Source of the DNA: Ampullaceana balthica
Lineage: Eukaryota; Mollusca; Gastropoda; Lymnaeidae
DNA: 64,000 bases
Direction of reading: 5' to 3'
Assembly (NCBI GenBank): GCA_944989445.1
Contig: CALYLW010000984.1
Coordinates: forward strand, 124,001 to 188,000
Shown: positions 22,801 to 37,800 of the stretch, piece after piece
How positions within the stretch are numbered: position 1 is the first letter of the stretch
Layout of the letters: every line of letters begins with the position of its first letter
Program-made: the position numbers and the translations under genes
Notes under the pieces: model-generated
What the model was told of the DNA's origin: nothing
The model's database searches: none
Seen by the model: only the letters and a program-made list of their open reading frames with translations

Positions 22801-25800
22801 TACCGACATCTGTTATGGTTGTACCGACATCTGATATTGTTGTAACGACATCTGATATTGTTGTACCGACATCTGATATTGTTGTACCGACATCTGATAT
22901 CGTTGTACCGACATCTGATATCGTTGTACCGACATCTGATATTGTTGTACCAACATCTGATATTGTTGTACCGACATCTGATATTGTTGTACCGACATCT
23001 GATATTGTTGTACCGACATCTGATATTGTTGTACCGACATCTGATATTGTTGTACCGACATCTGATATTGTTGTACCGACATCTGATATTGTTGTACCGA
23101 CATCTGATATTGTTGTACCGACATCTGATATTGTTGTACCGACATCTGATATTGTTGAAATCACGTCAGATGTAATTGTGTTTCCTTCTGGTTTAGATGA
23201 GTCTGAAAATGATTGAATTGCACAAATATCTGAAACAGCTGTTCTGAAATCTAAAAGAGGTTTGCCCTCGTTTGAAATAGTTGTATGCACAGCTGGTGTT
23301 CTTGTAGCCACGTCTGGTATGGTTGTATGCAAAGCTGGTGTTTCTAAAGCCTCGTCTGATATATCCACAAAAGTTGTACTTATATCCACGAATGGTATCG
23401 TTGTATCCGCACCTGAAATAGTTGTACCGACATCTGATATTGTTGTACCGACATCTGATATTGTTGTACCGACATCTGATATTGTTGTACCGACATCTGA
23501 TATTGTTGTACCGACATCTGATATGGTTGTACCGACATCTGATATTGTTGTAACGACATCTGATATTGTTGTACCGACATCTGATATTGTTGTACCGACA
23601 TCTGATATCGTTGTACCGACATCTGATATTGTTGTACCGACATCTGATATTGTTGTACCGACATCTGATATTGTTGTACCGACATCTGATATTGTTGTAC
23701 AGACATCTGATATTGTTGTACCGACATCTGATATTGTTGTACCGACATCTGATATTGTTGTACCGACATCAGATATTGTTGTACCGACATCTGATATTGT
23801 TGTACCGACATCTGATATTGTTGTACCGACATCTGATATTGTTGTACCGACATCTGATATTGTTGAAATCACGTCAGATGTAATTGTGTTTCCTTCTGGT
23901 TTAGATGAGTCTGAAAATGATTGAATTGCACAAATATCTGAAACAGCTGTTCTGAAATCTAAAAGAGGTTTGCCCTCGTCTGATATAGTTGTATGCACAG
24001 CTGGTGTTCTTGTAGCCACGTCTGGTATGGTTGTATGCAAAGCTGGTGTTTCTAAAGCCTCGTCTGATATATCCACAAAAGTTGTACTTATATCCACGAA
24101 TGGTATCGTTGTATCCGCACCTGAAATAGTTGTACCGACATCTGATATTGTTGTACCGACATCTGATATGGTTGTACCGACATCTGATATTGTTGTACCG
24201 ACATCTGATATTGTTGTACCGACATCTGATATTGTTGTACCGACATCTGATATTGTTGTACCGACATCTGATATTGTTGTACCGACATCTGATATTGTTG
24301 TACCGACATCTGATATCGTTGTACCGACATCTGATATTGTTGTACCGACATCTGATATTGTTGTACTGACATCTGATATTGTTGTACCGACATCTGATAT
24401 TGTTGTACAGACATCTGATATTGTTGTACCGACATCTGATATTGTTGTACCGACATCTGATATTGTTGTACCGACATCAGATATTGTTGTACCGACATCT
24501 GATATTGTTGTACCGACATCTGATATTGTTGTACCGACATCTGATATTGTTGTACCGACATCTAATATTGTTTTACCGACATCTGATATTGTTGTACCGA
24601 CATCTGATATTGTTGTACCGACATCTGATATTGCTGTACCGACATCTGATATTGTTGTACCGACATCTGATATCGTTGTACCGACATCTGATATTGTTGT
24701 ACCGACATCTGATATTGTTGTACCGACATCTGATATTGTTGTACCGACATCTGATATTGTTGTACCGACATCTGATATTGTTGTACAGACATCTGATATT
24801 TTTGTACCGACATCTGATATTGTTGTACCGACATCTGATATTGTTGTACCGACATCTGATATTGTTGAAATCACGTCAGATGTAATTGTGTTTCCTTCTG
24901 GTGTAGTTGAGTCTGAAAATGATTGAATTGCACAAATATCTGAAACAGCTGTTCTGAAATCTAAAAGAGGTTTGCCCTCGTCTGAAATAGTTGTATGCAC
25001 AGCTGGTGTTCTTGTAGCCACGTCTGGTATGGTTGTATGCAAAGCTGGTGTTTCTGAAGCCTCGTCTGATATAGCTGTGTACACAGCTGGTGTTTCTATA
25101 GCCACGTCAGATATAGTTGTATAATTAGCTGGTGTTTCTGTAGCCACGCCTGGTATAGATCTAGACACAGTTGGTGTTTCTGTAGCCACATCTGGTATAG
25201 TTGTATACAGAGCTATTGTTTCTTTAGCCACGTCTGGTAAAGTTGTATACTTAGCTATTGTTTCTGTAGGCAAATCAGGTATAGCTGTATACACATCTGG
25301 TGTTTCTGTAGCCACCTCTGGTAAAGTAGTATACGTAGCTGGTGTTCTGAGAGCAACGTCTGATACAGTTGTATAAATACCTGGTGTTTCTGTAGCCACA
25401 TCTGTTATAGTTACATATGCAGCTGTTGTTTTAGTACCACCTTCTGGTATAGTTGTATACAAAGTTGGTGTTTCAGTAGCCACTTCTGATATGGTTGTAA
25501 ACACAGCTGGTTTTTCTACGGCCACATCGGCTATAGTTGTATGCACAGTTTGTGTTCTTATAGCCACGTCTGGTATAGGTGTATGCACAGCATTTGTTTC
25601 AGTAGCCACGTCCTGTAAAGTAGTATACATAGCTGGTGTTCCGGTAGCCATGTTTGATATATTTGTATGCACAGTTGGTGTTTCAGTAGCCACGTCTCGT
25701 ATAGTCGTATAAATATATGGTGTTTCTGTACTCACATCTGGTATAGTTCTATACACAGCTGGTATTTCTGTAGCCTCGACTGTTATAGTTGTATACACAA

Positions 25801-28800
25801 GAGGTGTTCTAGTAGCGACGTCTGAAACAGCTGTATACGCAATTAGTGCTTCAGTAGTATGAACAGCAGTTGTTTCAGTAGCCACGTCCGGTAAAGTAGT
25901 ATACATAGCTGGTGTATCTGTAGCCACGTCAGGTATAGTTGTATACGCAGCTGGATTTTCTATGGCCTCGTCGACTATAGCTGTATGCTCAGCTGGTGCT
26001 TCTGTAGCCATGTCCGGTAAAGTAATATACATAGCTGGTGTTCTGGTAGCCATGTTTGATATAATTGTATGCACAGCTGGTGTTTCTGTAGCCAAGTCTG
26101 GTATCGTTGTATACATCGTTGATTTTTCTGTAGTCAAGTCTTGAATAGTTGTCTGTATATGCACAGCTGTTGTTCTTGTAACAACTTCAGGTATTGTTGT
26201 ATACACAGCTGTGTTTTCTATGGCCACGTCTCGTATAGTCGTATAAATATCGGGTGTTTCTGTACTGACATCTGGTATAGATGTATACACAGCTGGTGTT
26301 CTAGTGGCGATGCCTAAAATAGCTGTATACGCATTTGGTGCTTCTGTAGTCACGTCTGGTATAATTTTATGCACAGTAGGTGTTTCAGTAGCCACGTCCG
26401 GTTTAGTAGTATACATAGCTGGTGTTCTGAGAGCCACGTTTGATACAGTTGTATAAATACCTGGTGTTTCAGTAGCCACGTCTGATATGGTTGTAAACAC
26501 AACTGGTTTTTCTATGACCACGTCTGGTATAGTTGTATGCACAGCATTTGTTTCAGTAGCCACGTCCGGTACAGTAGTATACATAGCTGGTGTTCTTGTC
26601 GCCACTTCTGGTATAGTTGTATACACAGCTGGTGTTTCTGTAGGCACTTCTGGTATAGTCATTTGTAGAGCTGGTTTTCTTGTAGCCACGTCTGGTATAG
26701 TTGTATACGGAGCTCGAGTTTCTTTAATCACGTCTGATATAGTTGTATACGCAGCTGATCTTTCTATAGCCTCGTTTGGTGTAGTTGTATACACAGCTAT
26801 TGTTTCTGTAGTAATGACAGGTATATTTGTATACACAGCTATTTTTTCTGTAGCCCCTTCTTGAACAGCTGTAACCAAAGCTTGTAGCGTTGAATTCTTA
26901 TCTGTTAAGATTTCACGTACGCCTATAACAGATTTATCGGCATCAGATTCAATGTTAACAGTATGTGTTATTTTTTTATTTAATTCTGATAGAGGTGTAC
27001 TCACATCCGGTTTAGATGTATCTATTTTGGGTACAGCTGCAGTAACGAAATCTGGCGGCTTTGTATCATTAAACGGTGTTGACTGTGGTGTTCCACCATC
27101 AACTGGTGTTGTATGATATTCTGGTGTTGTATGATATACTGGTGTTGCATCTAGTGATACATCATCATCTGGTGTTTTATGATATACTGGTGTTGTATGA
27201 TATACTGGTGTTGTATGATATACTGGTGTTGTATGATATACCGGTGTTGTATGATATACTGGTGTTGTATGATACACTGGTGTTGTCTCTAGTGATATTC
27301 CATCAACTGATCTTTCAACATCTGCTTGAGTTGTTTCTGGAATTTTATAACCAAATGTTGTTTTATCATTAACTGGTGTTTTATCATTAACTGGTGTTTT
27401 ATCATTAACTGGTGTTTTATCACGAATTGGTGTTATCTCTGGTATTTTATCATACACGTGCGCTGCCTCCGGTATTGTATCATTAAATTGTGTTATGTCA
27501 TTAACTGGTGTTGTCTCTTGTGTCTTATAATCAACTGATGACGAATCGTCAACTGGTGTCTTATCACCATCAGGTGTTGTCTTCAGTGGTGTGCCATCAA
27601 ATGGTCTTTTGTCACTAACCTTTGGTGTTTTATCATACACTGGTGAAATCTCTGGTATTTTGTCAATAAATTGTAGTTTATCATGACTTAGTGCTGTAAA
27701 GTCAACTGGAGTTGTATCATCAACGTGATCGACTTGTGTTTGATCATCAAAGTGTGTGGTAGAATCTACTGGTGACGACTCTGGTCTTGTATCATTTATG
27801 GTTTTAGTATCATCTACTGCTGTCGTGTGATCTACTGGTGTCGTGTGATCTACTGGTGTCGTGTGATCTACTGGTGTCTTGTGATCTACTGCTGTCGTGT
27901 GATCTACTGGTGTCGTGTGATCTACTGGTGTCGCGTGATCTACGGGTGTCGCGTGATCTACTGGTGTCGCGTGATCTACTGGTGTCGCGTGATCTACTGG
28001 TGTCGCGTGATCTACTGGTGTCGCGTGATCTACTGGTGTCGTGTGATCTACTGGTGTCGTGTGATCTACTGGTGTCGTGTGATCTACTGGTGTCTTGTGA
28101 TCTACTGGTGTCTTGTGATCTACTGCTGTCGTGTGATCTACTGGTGTCGCGTGATCTACTGGTGTCGCGTGATCTACTGGTGTCGCGTGATCTACTGGTG
28201 TCGCGTGATCTACGGGTGTCGCGTGATCTACGGGTGTCGCGTGATCTACGGGTGTCGCGTGATCTACTGGTGTCGCGTGATCTACTGGTGTCGCTTGATC
28301 TACTGGTGTCGCGTGATCTACTGGTGTCGCGTGATCTACTGGTGTCGCGTGATCTACTGGTGTCGCGTGATCTACTGGTGTCGCGTGATCTACTGGTGTC
28401 TTGTGATCTACTGGTGTCGTGTGATCTACTGGTGTCGTGTGATCTACTGGTGTCGTGTGATCTACTGGTGTCGTGTGATCTACTGTTGTCGTGTGATCTA
28501 CTGGTGTCGTGTGATCTACTGGTGTCGTGTGATCTACTGGTGTCGTGTGATCTACTGCTGTCGTGTGATCTACTGGTGTCGTGTGATCTCCTGGTGTCGT
28601 GTGATCTACTGGTGTCGTGTGATCTACTGGTGTCGTGTGATCTACTGGTGTCGTGTGATCTACTGTTGTCGTGTGATCTACTGGTGTCGTGTGATCTACT
28701 GGTGTCGTGTGATCTACTGGTGTCGTGTGATCTACTGGTGTCGTGTGATCTACTGGTGTCGTGTGATCTACTGGTGTCGTGTGATCTACTGGTGTCGTGT

Positions 28801-31800
28801 GATCTACTGGTGTCTTGTGATCTACTGGTGTCGTGTGATCTACTGGTGTCGTGTGATCTACTGGTGTCGTGTGATCTACTGGTGTCTTGTGATCTACTGG
28901 TGTCGTGTGATCTACTGTTGTCGTGTGATCTACTGTTGTCGTGTGATCTACTGGTGTCGTGTGATCTACTGGTGTCGTGTGATCTACTGGTGTCGTGTGA
29001 TCTACTGGTGTCGTGTGATCTACTGGTGTCGTGTGATCTACTGGTGTCGTGTGATCTACTGGTGTCTTGTGATCTACTGGTGTCGTGTGATCTACTGGTG
29101 TCGTGTGATCTACTGGTGTCATGTGATCTACTGGTGTCTTGTGATCTACTGGTGTCGTGTGATCTACTGGTGTCGTGGGAGCTACGGGTGTCTTGTGATC
29201 TACTGGTGTCGCGTGATCTACTGGTGTCGTGTGATCTACTGGTGTCTTGTGATCTACTGGTGTCGTGTGATCTACTGGTGTCTTGTGATCTACTGGTGTC
29301 TTGTGATCTACTGGTGTCTTGTGATCTACTGGTGTCTTGTGATCTACTGGTGTCTTGTGATCTACTGGTGTCGTGTGATCTACTGGTGTCGTGTGATCTA
29401 CTGGTGTCGTGGGAGCTACTGGTGTCTTGTGATCTACTGGTGTCTTGTGATCTACTGGTGTCGTGTGATCTACTGGTGTCTTGTGATCTACTGGTGTCTT
29501 GTGATCTACTGGTGTCGTGTGATCTACTGGTGTCGTGTGATCTACTGGTGTCTTGTGATATACTGGTGTCTTGTGATCTACTGGTGTCTTGTGATCTACT
29601 GGTGTCGTGTGATCTACTGGTGTCTTTTGATCTACTGGTGTCGTGGGAGCTACTGGTGTCTTGTGATCTACTGGTGTCTTGTGATCTACTGGTGTCGTGT
29701 GATCTACTGGTGTCGTGTGATCTACTGGTGTCTTTTGATCTACTGGTGTCGTGGGAGCTACTGGTGTCTTGTGATCTACTGGTGTCGTGTGATCTACTGG
29801 TGTCGTGTGATCTACTGGTGTCTTGTGATCTACTGGTGTCGTGTGATCTACTGGTGTCTTGTGATCTACTGGTGTCGTGTGATCTACTGGTGTCTTGTGA
29901 TCTACTGGTGTCGTGTGATCTACTGGTGTCGCGTGATCTACTGGTGTCGTGTGATCTACTGGTGTCGTGTGATCTACTGGTGTCGTGTGATCTACTGGTG
30001 TCGTGTGATCTACTGGTGTCTTGTGATCTACTGGTGTCGCGTGATCTACTGGTGTCACGTGATCTACTGGTGTCGCGTGATCTATTGGTGTCGCGTGATC
30101 TACTGGTGTCGTGTGATCTACTGGTGTCGTGTGATCTACTGGTGTCTTGTGATCTACTGGTGTCGTGTGATCTACTGGTGTCGTGTGATCTATTGGTGTC
30201 GCGTGATCTACTGGTGTCGCGTGATCTACTGGTGTCGTGTGATCTACTGGTGTCTTGTGATCTACTGGTGTCGTGTGATCTACTGGTGTCGTGTGATCTA
30301 CTGGTGTCGTGTGATCTACTGGTGTCTTGTGATCTACTGGTGTCTTGTGATCTACTGGTGTCGCGTGATCTATTGGTGTCGCGTGATCTACTGGTGTCGT
30401 GTGATCTACTGGTGTCGTGTGATCTACTGGTGTCTTGTGATCTACTGGTGTCTTGTGATCTACTGGTGTCTTGTGATCTACTGGTGTCTTGTGATCTACT
30501 GGTGTCGTGTGATCTACTGGTGTCGTGTGATCTACTGGTGTCGTGTGATCTACTGGTGTCTTGTGATCTACTGGTGTCTTGTGATCTACTGGTGTCTTGT
30601 GATCTACTGGTGTCTTGTGATCTACTGGTGTCTTGTGATCTACTGGTGTCGTGTGATCTACTGCTGTCGTGTGATCTACTGCTGTCGTGTGATCTACTGC
30701 TGTCGTGTGATCTACTGGTGTCGTGTGATCTACTGGTGTCGTGTGATCTACTGCTGTCGTGTGATCTACTGGTGTCGTGTGATCTACTGGTGTCGTGTGA
30801 TCTACTGGTGTCTTGTGATCTACTGGTGTCGTGTGATCTACTGCTGTCGTGTGATCTACTGGTGTCGTGTGATCTACTGGTGTCGTGTGATCTACTGCTG
30901 TCGTGTGATCTACTGCTGTCGTGTGATCTACTGCTGTCGTGTGATCTACTGCTGTCGTGTGATCTACTGGTGTCGTGTGATCTACTGGTGTCGTGTGATC
31001 TACTGGTGTCGTGTGATCTACTGTTGTCGTGTGATCTACTGCTGTCGTGTGATCTACTGCTGTCGTGTGATCTACTGCTGTCGTGTGATCTACTGCTGTC
31101 GTGTGATCTACTGGTGTCGTGTGATCTACTGTTGTCGTGTGATCTACTGTAGTCTTGTGATCTACTGGTGTCGTGTGATCTACTGGTGTCGTGTGATCTA
31201 CTGGTGTCGTGTGATCTACTGGTGTCGTGTGATCTACTGATGTCTTGTGGTCTACTGGTGTCGTGTGATCTACTGGTGTCGTGTGATCTACTGGTGTCTT
31301 GTGATCTACTGGTGTCGTGTGATCTACTGGTGTCTTGTGATCTACTGGTGTCGTGGGAGCTACTGCTGTCGTGTGATCTACTGGTGTCGTGGGAGCTACG
31401 GGTGTCTTGTGATCTACTGGTGTCGCGTGATCTACTGGTGTCTTGTGATCTACTGGTGTCTTGTGATCTACTGGTGTCTTGTGATATACTGGTGTCTTGT
31501 GATCTACTGGTGTCTTGTGATATACTGGTGTCTTGTGATCTACTGGTGTCGCGTGATCTATTGGTGTCTTGTGATCTATTGGTGTCTTGTGATATACTGG
31601 TGTCTTGTGATCTACTGGTGTCGCGTGATCTATTGGTGTCTTGTGATCTACTGGTGTCTTGTGATATACTGGTGTCTTGTGATCTACTGGTGTCTTGTGA
31701 TATACTGGTGTCTTGTGATCTACTGGTGTCTTGTGATATACTGGTGTCTTGTGATCTACTGGTGTCTTGTGATCTACTGGTGTCTTGTGATCTATTGGTG

Positions 31801-34800
31801 TCTTGTGATCTACTGGTGTCTTGTGATATACTGGTGTCTTGTGATCTACTGGTGTCGCGTGATCTATTGGTGTCTTGTGATCTACTGGTGTCTTGTGATA
31901 TACTGGTGTCTTGTGATATACTGGTGTCTTGTGATATACTGGTGTCTTGTGATCTATTGGTGTCGCGTGATCTACTGGTGTCTTGTGATCTACTGGTGTC
32001 TTGTGATCTACTGGTGTCTTGTGATCTACTGGTGTCTTGTGATCTACTGGTGTCTTGTGATATACTGGTGTCGTGTGATCTACTGGTGTCGTGTGATCTA
32101 CTGGTGTCTTTTGATCTACTGGTGTCGTGGGAGCTACTGGTGTCTTGTGATCTACTGGTGTCTTGTGATCTACTGCTGTCGTGTGATCTACTGCTGTCGT
32201 GTGATCTACTGCTGTCGTGTGATCTACTGCTGTCGTGTGATCTACTGCTGTCGTGTGATCTACTGGTGTCGTGTGATCTACTGTTGTCGTGTGATCTACT
32301 GTAGTCTTGTGATCTACTGGTGTCGTGTGATCTACTGGTGTCGTGTGATCTACTGGTGTCGTGTGATCTACTGGTGTCGTGTGATCTACTGATGTCTTGT
32401 GGTCTACTGGTGTCGTGTGATCTACTGGTGTCGTGTGATCTACTGGTGTCTTGTGATCTACTGGTGTCGTGTGATCTACTGGTGTCTTGTGATCTACTGG
32501 TGTCGTGGGAGCTACTGCTGTCGTGTGATCTACTGGTGTCGTGGGAGCTACGGGTGTCTTGTGATCTACTGGTGTCGCGTGATCTACTGGTGTCTTGTGA
32601 TCTACTGGTGTCTTGTGATCTACTGGTGTCTTGTGATATACTGGTGTCTTGTGATCTACTGGTGTCTTGTGATATACTGGTGTCTTGTGATCTACTGGTG
32701 TCGCGTGATCTATTGGTGTCTTGTGATCTATTGGTGTCTTGTGATATACTGGTGTCTTGTGATCTACTGGTGTCGCGTGATCTATTGGTGTCTTGTGATC
32801 TACTGGTGTCTTGTGATATACTGGTGTCTTGTGATCTACTGGTGTCTTGTGATATACTGGTGTCTTGTGATCTACTGGTGTCTTGTGATATACTGGTGTC
32901 TTGTGATCTACTGGTGTCTTGTGATCTACTGGTGTCTTGTGATCTATTGGTGTCTTGTGATCTACTGGTGTCTTGTGATATACTGGTGTCTTGTGATCTA
33001 CTGGTGTCGCGTGATCTATTGGTGTCTTGTGATCTACTGGTGTCTTGTGATATACTGGTGTCTTGTGATATACTGGTGTCTTGTGATATACTGGTGTCTT
33101 GTGATCTATTGGTGTCGCGTGATCTACTGGTGTCTTGTGATCTACTGGTGTCTTGTGATCTACTGGTGTCTTGTGATCTACTGGTGTCTTGTGATCTACT
33201 GGTGTCTTGTGATATACTGGTGTCGTGTGATCTACTGGTGTCGTGTGATCTACTGGTGTCTTTTGATCTACTGGTGTCGTGGGAGCTACTGGTGTCTTGT
33301 GATCTACTGGTGTCTTGTGATCTACTGGTGTCGTGTGATCTACTGCTGTCGTGTGATCTACTGCTGTCGTGTGATCTACTGCTGTCGTGTGATCTACTGC
33401 TGTCGTGTGATCTACTGGTGTCGTGTGATCTACTGGTGTCGTGTGATCTACTGGTGTCGTGTGATCTACTGTTGTCGTGTGATCTACTGCTGTCGTGTGA
33501 TCTACTGCTGTCGTGTGATCTACTGCTGTCGTGTGATCTACTGCTGTCGTGTGATCTACTGGTGTCGTGTGATCTACTGTTGTCGTGTGATCTACTGTAG
33601 TCTTGTGATCTACTGGTGTCGTGTGATCTACTGGTGTCGTGTGATCTACTGGTGTCGTGTGATCTACTGGTGTCGTGTGATCTACTGGTGTCTTGTGATC
33701 TACTGGTGTCGCGTGATCTACTGGTGTCGCGTGATATACTGGTGTCGTGTGATCTACTGGTGTCGTGTGATCTACTGGTGTCGTGTGATCTACTGGTGTC
33801 GCGTGATCTACTGGTGTCGCGTGATCTACTGGTGTCTTGTGATCTACTGGTGTCTTGTGATCTACTGGTGTCTTGTGATCTACTGGTGTCGTGTGATCTA
33901 CTGCTGTCGTGTGATCTACTGGTGTCGTGTGATCTACTGGTGTCGTGTGATCTACTCGTGTCGTGTGATCTACTGTTGTCGTGTGATCTACTGTAGTCTT
34001 GTGATCTACTGGTGTCGTGTGATCTACTGGTGTCGTTTGATCTACTGGTGTCGTGTGATCTACTGGTGTCTTGTGATCTACTGGTGTCGCGTGATCTACT
34101 GGTGTCGTGTGATCTACTGGTGTCGTGTGATCTACTGGTGTCGTGTGATCTACTGGTGTCGTGTGATCTACTGGTGTCGTGTGATCTACTGGTGTCTTGT
34201 GGTCTACTGGTGTCGTGTGATCTACTGGTGTCGTGTGATCTACTGGTGTCGTGTGATCTACTGGTGTCTTGTGATCTACTGGTGTCGTGTGATCTACTGG
34301 TGTCGTGGGAGCTACGGGTGTCTTGTGATCTACTGGTGTCGCGTGATCTATTGGTGTCGCGTGATCTACTGGTGTCTTGTGATCTACTGGTGTCTTGTGA
34401 TCTACTGGTGTCTTGTGATATACTGGTGTCGTGTGATCTACTGGTGTCGTGTGATCTACTGGTGTCGTGTGATCTACTGGTGTCGTGGGAGCTACTGGTG
34501 TCTTGTGATCTACTGGTGTCTTGTGATCTACTGGTGTCGTGTGATCTACTGGTGTCGTGTGATCTACTGGTGTCGTGTGATCTACTGGTGTCGTGTGATC
34601 TACTGCTGTCGTGTGATCTACTGGTGTCGTGTGATCTACTGGTGTCGTGTGATCTACTGGTGTCGTGTGATCTACTGGTGTCGTGTGATCTACTGGTGTC
34701 GTGTGATCTACTGGTGTCGCGTGATCTACTGGTGTCGCGTGATCTACTGGTGTCGCGTGATCTACTGGTGTCGCGTGATCTACTGGTGTCGCGTGATCTA

Positions 34801-37800
34801 CTGGTGTCCCGTGATCAACTGGTGTCGCGTGATCTACTGGTGTCGCGTGATCTACTGGTGTCTTGTGATCTACTGGTGTCGTGTGATCTACTGCTGTCGT
34901 GTGATCTACTGGTGTCGTGTGATCTACTGGTGTCGTGTGATCTACTGGTGTCGTGTGATCTACTGGTGTCGTGGGAGCTACGGGTGTCTTTTGATCTACT
35001 GGTGTCGTGTGATCTATTGGTGTCGCGTGATCTACTGGTGTCTTGTGATCTACTGGTGTCGTGTGATCTACTGGTGTCGTGTGATCTACTGGTGTCGTGT
35101 GATCTACTGGTGTCTTGTGATCTACTGGTGTCTTGTGATCTATTGGTGTCGTGTGATCTACTGGTGTCTTGTGATCTACTGGTGTCGTGTGATCTACTGG
35201 TGTCGTGTGATCTACTGGTGTCGCGTGATCTACTGGTGTTGTCTCTGTGGTTTCGTCATTAACTGGTGTTGTCTTTGGAGATTTACTACCGATTGTTATA
35301 GCTTCATAAACAAGTGTTTCACCGTCAACTGTATTGACATCAATTGTAAAATCCGATGGTGTTGTATCTGTTGTTATATCATCAGCTGGTGTTATATCAT
35401 CATGTGGTGTTATATCTTCAAATGGTGTTTTCTCTGGTGTTTTATCATTTCTTTGCATTTTATCATCAAATGGTTTTTCGTCCCCGACTGTTGTATGATT
35501 AGCTGTTGTAAAACTATTTTCAGTTGTATCTGCTGTTTTACCATCAAACGGTGTTGTAAAATCGACTTCTGTTTTCTCTGGTGTTTTATAATCACCTGGT
35601 GTTGGATCATCAACTAGTTGTATATCATCATCATCATCTGTTGCTTTATCATTAACTTGTATTGTATCTTCAGCTGGTTTTGTCTCTGGCACTTTATAAA
35701 CAGCTTGGGTCGAAAAATCAAACTTTGTCTTCCCTGATGTTGTTTCATTAAATAGTCTTTTATCATCAGCTGGTGTTTTAATGTCAACTGTCGTCGTGCC
35801 ATCAGCTGGTGTTTTAATGTCAACTGTCGTCGTGCCATCAGCTGGTGTTTTAATGTCAACTGTCGTCGTGCCATCAGCTGGTGTTTTAATGTCAACTGTC
35901 GTCGTGCCATCAGCTGGTGTTTTAATGTCAACTGTCGTCGTGCCATCAGCTGGTGTTTTAATGTCAACTGTCGTCGTGCCATCAGCTGGTGTTTTAATGT
36001 CAACTGTCGTCGTGCCATCAGCTGGTGTTTTAATGTCAACTGTCGTCGTGCCATCAGCTGGTGTTTTAATGTCAACTGTCGACGTGCCATCAGCTGGTGT
36101 TTTAATGTCAACTGTCGTCGTGCCATCAGCTGGTGTTTTAATGTCAACTGTCGTCGTGCCATCAGCTGGTGTTTTAATGTCAACTGTCGTCGTGCCATCA
36201 GCTGGTGTTTTAATGTCAACTGTCGTCGTGCCATCAGCTGGTGTTTTAATGTCAACTGTCGTCGTGCCATCAGCTGGTGTTTTAATGTCAACTGTCGTCG
36301 TGCCATCAGCTGGTGTTTTAATGTCAACTGTCGTCGTGCCATCAGCTGGTGTTTTAATGTCAACTGTCGTCGTGCCATCAGCTGGTGTTTTAATGTCAAT
36401 TGTCGTCGCGCCATCAGCTGGTGTTTTAATGTCAACTGTCGTCGTGCCATCAGCTGGTGTTTTAATGTCAACTGTCGTCGTGCCATCAGCTGGTGTTTTA
36501 ATGTCAACTGTCGTCGTGCCATCAGCTGGTGTTTTAATGTCAACTGTCGTCGTGCCATCAGCTGGTGTTTTAATGTCAACTGTCGTCGTGCCATCAGCTG
36601 GTGTTTTAATGTCAACTGTCGACGTGCCATTAGCTGGTGTTTTAATGTCAACTGTCGACGTGTCATCAGCTGGTGTTTTAATGTCAACTGTCGTCGTGCC
36701 ATCAGCTGGTGTTTTAATGTCAAATGTCGTCGTGCCATCAGCTGGTGTTTTAATGTCAACTGTCGTCGTGCCATCAGCTGGTGTTTTAATGTCAACTGTC
36801 GTCGTGCCATCAGCTGGTGTTTTAATGTCAACTGTCGTCGTGCCATCAGCTGGTGTTTTAATGTCAACTGTCGTCGTGCCATCAGCTGGTGTTTTAATGT
36901 CAACTGTCGTCGTGCCATCAACTGGTGTTTTAATGTCAACTGTCGTCGTGCCATCAGCTGGTGTTTTAATGTCAACTGTCGTCGTGCCATCAGCTGGTGT
37001 TTTAATGTCAACTGTCGTCGTGCCATCAGCTGGTGTTTTAATGTCAACTGTCGTCGTGCCATCAGCTGGTGTTTTAATGTCAACTGTCGTCGTGCCATCA
37101 GCTGGTGTTTTAATGTCAACTGTCGTCGTGCCATCAGCTGGTGTTTTAATGTCAACTGTCGTCGTGCCATCAGCTGGTGTTTTAATGTCAACTGTCGTCG
37201 TGCCATCAGCTGGTGTTTTAATGTCAACTGTCGTCGTGCCATCAGCTGGTGTTTTAATGTCAACTGTCGACGTGCCATCAGCTGGTGTTTTAATGTCAAC
37301 TGTCGACGTGCCATCAGCTGGTGTTTTAATGTCAACTGTCGTCGTGCCATCAGCTGGTGTTTTAATGTCAACTGTCGTCGTGCCATCAGCTGGTGTTTTA
37401 ATGTCAACTGTCGTCGTGCCATCAGCTGGTGTTTTAATGTCAACTGTCGTCGTGCCATCAGCTGGTGTTTTAATGTCAACTGTCGTCATGCCATCAGCTG
37501 GTGTTTTAATGTCAACTGTCGTCGTGCCATCAGCTGGTGTTTTAATGTCAACTGTCGACGTGCCATCAGCTGGTGTTTTAATGTCAACTGTCGACGTGCC
37601 ATCAGCTGGTGTTTTAATGTCAACTGTCGTCGTGCCATCAGCTGGTGTTTTAATGTCAACTGTCGTGCCATCAGCTGGTGTTTTAATGTCAACTGTCGTC
37701 GTGCCATCAGCTGGTGTTTTGATGTCAACTGTCGTCGTGCCATCAGCTGGTGTTTTAATGTCAACTGTCGTCGTGCCATCAGCTGGTGTTTTCATGTCAA

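Noticed and set aside
22813..24855. CRISPR-like regular short repeats
   Set aside because: Units are contiguous with no variable spacers, lie in a coding exon and the genome is eukaryotic.
17000..26900. Plus-strand frames over the SSIQYLEE, TSPVTEQD and GTTISDV arrays
   Set aside because: Shadows of the minus-strand coding arrays; they do not cross linkers consistently.
27827..35617. Plus-strand open frames of over 1,000 codons (CRVIYW and SCDLLV repeats) across the TTPVDH array
   Set aside because: An 18-bp unit without stops stays open in several frames on both strands. Only the minus frame continues through unique linkers, other arrays and consensus splice sites.
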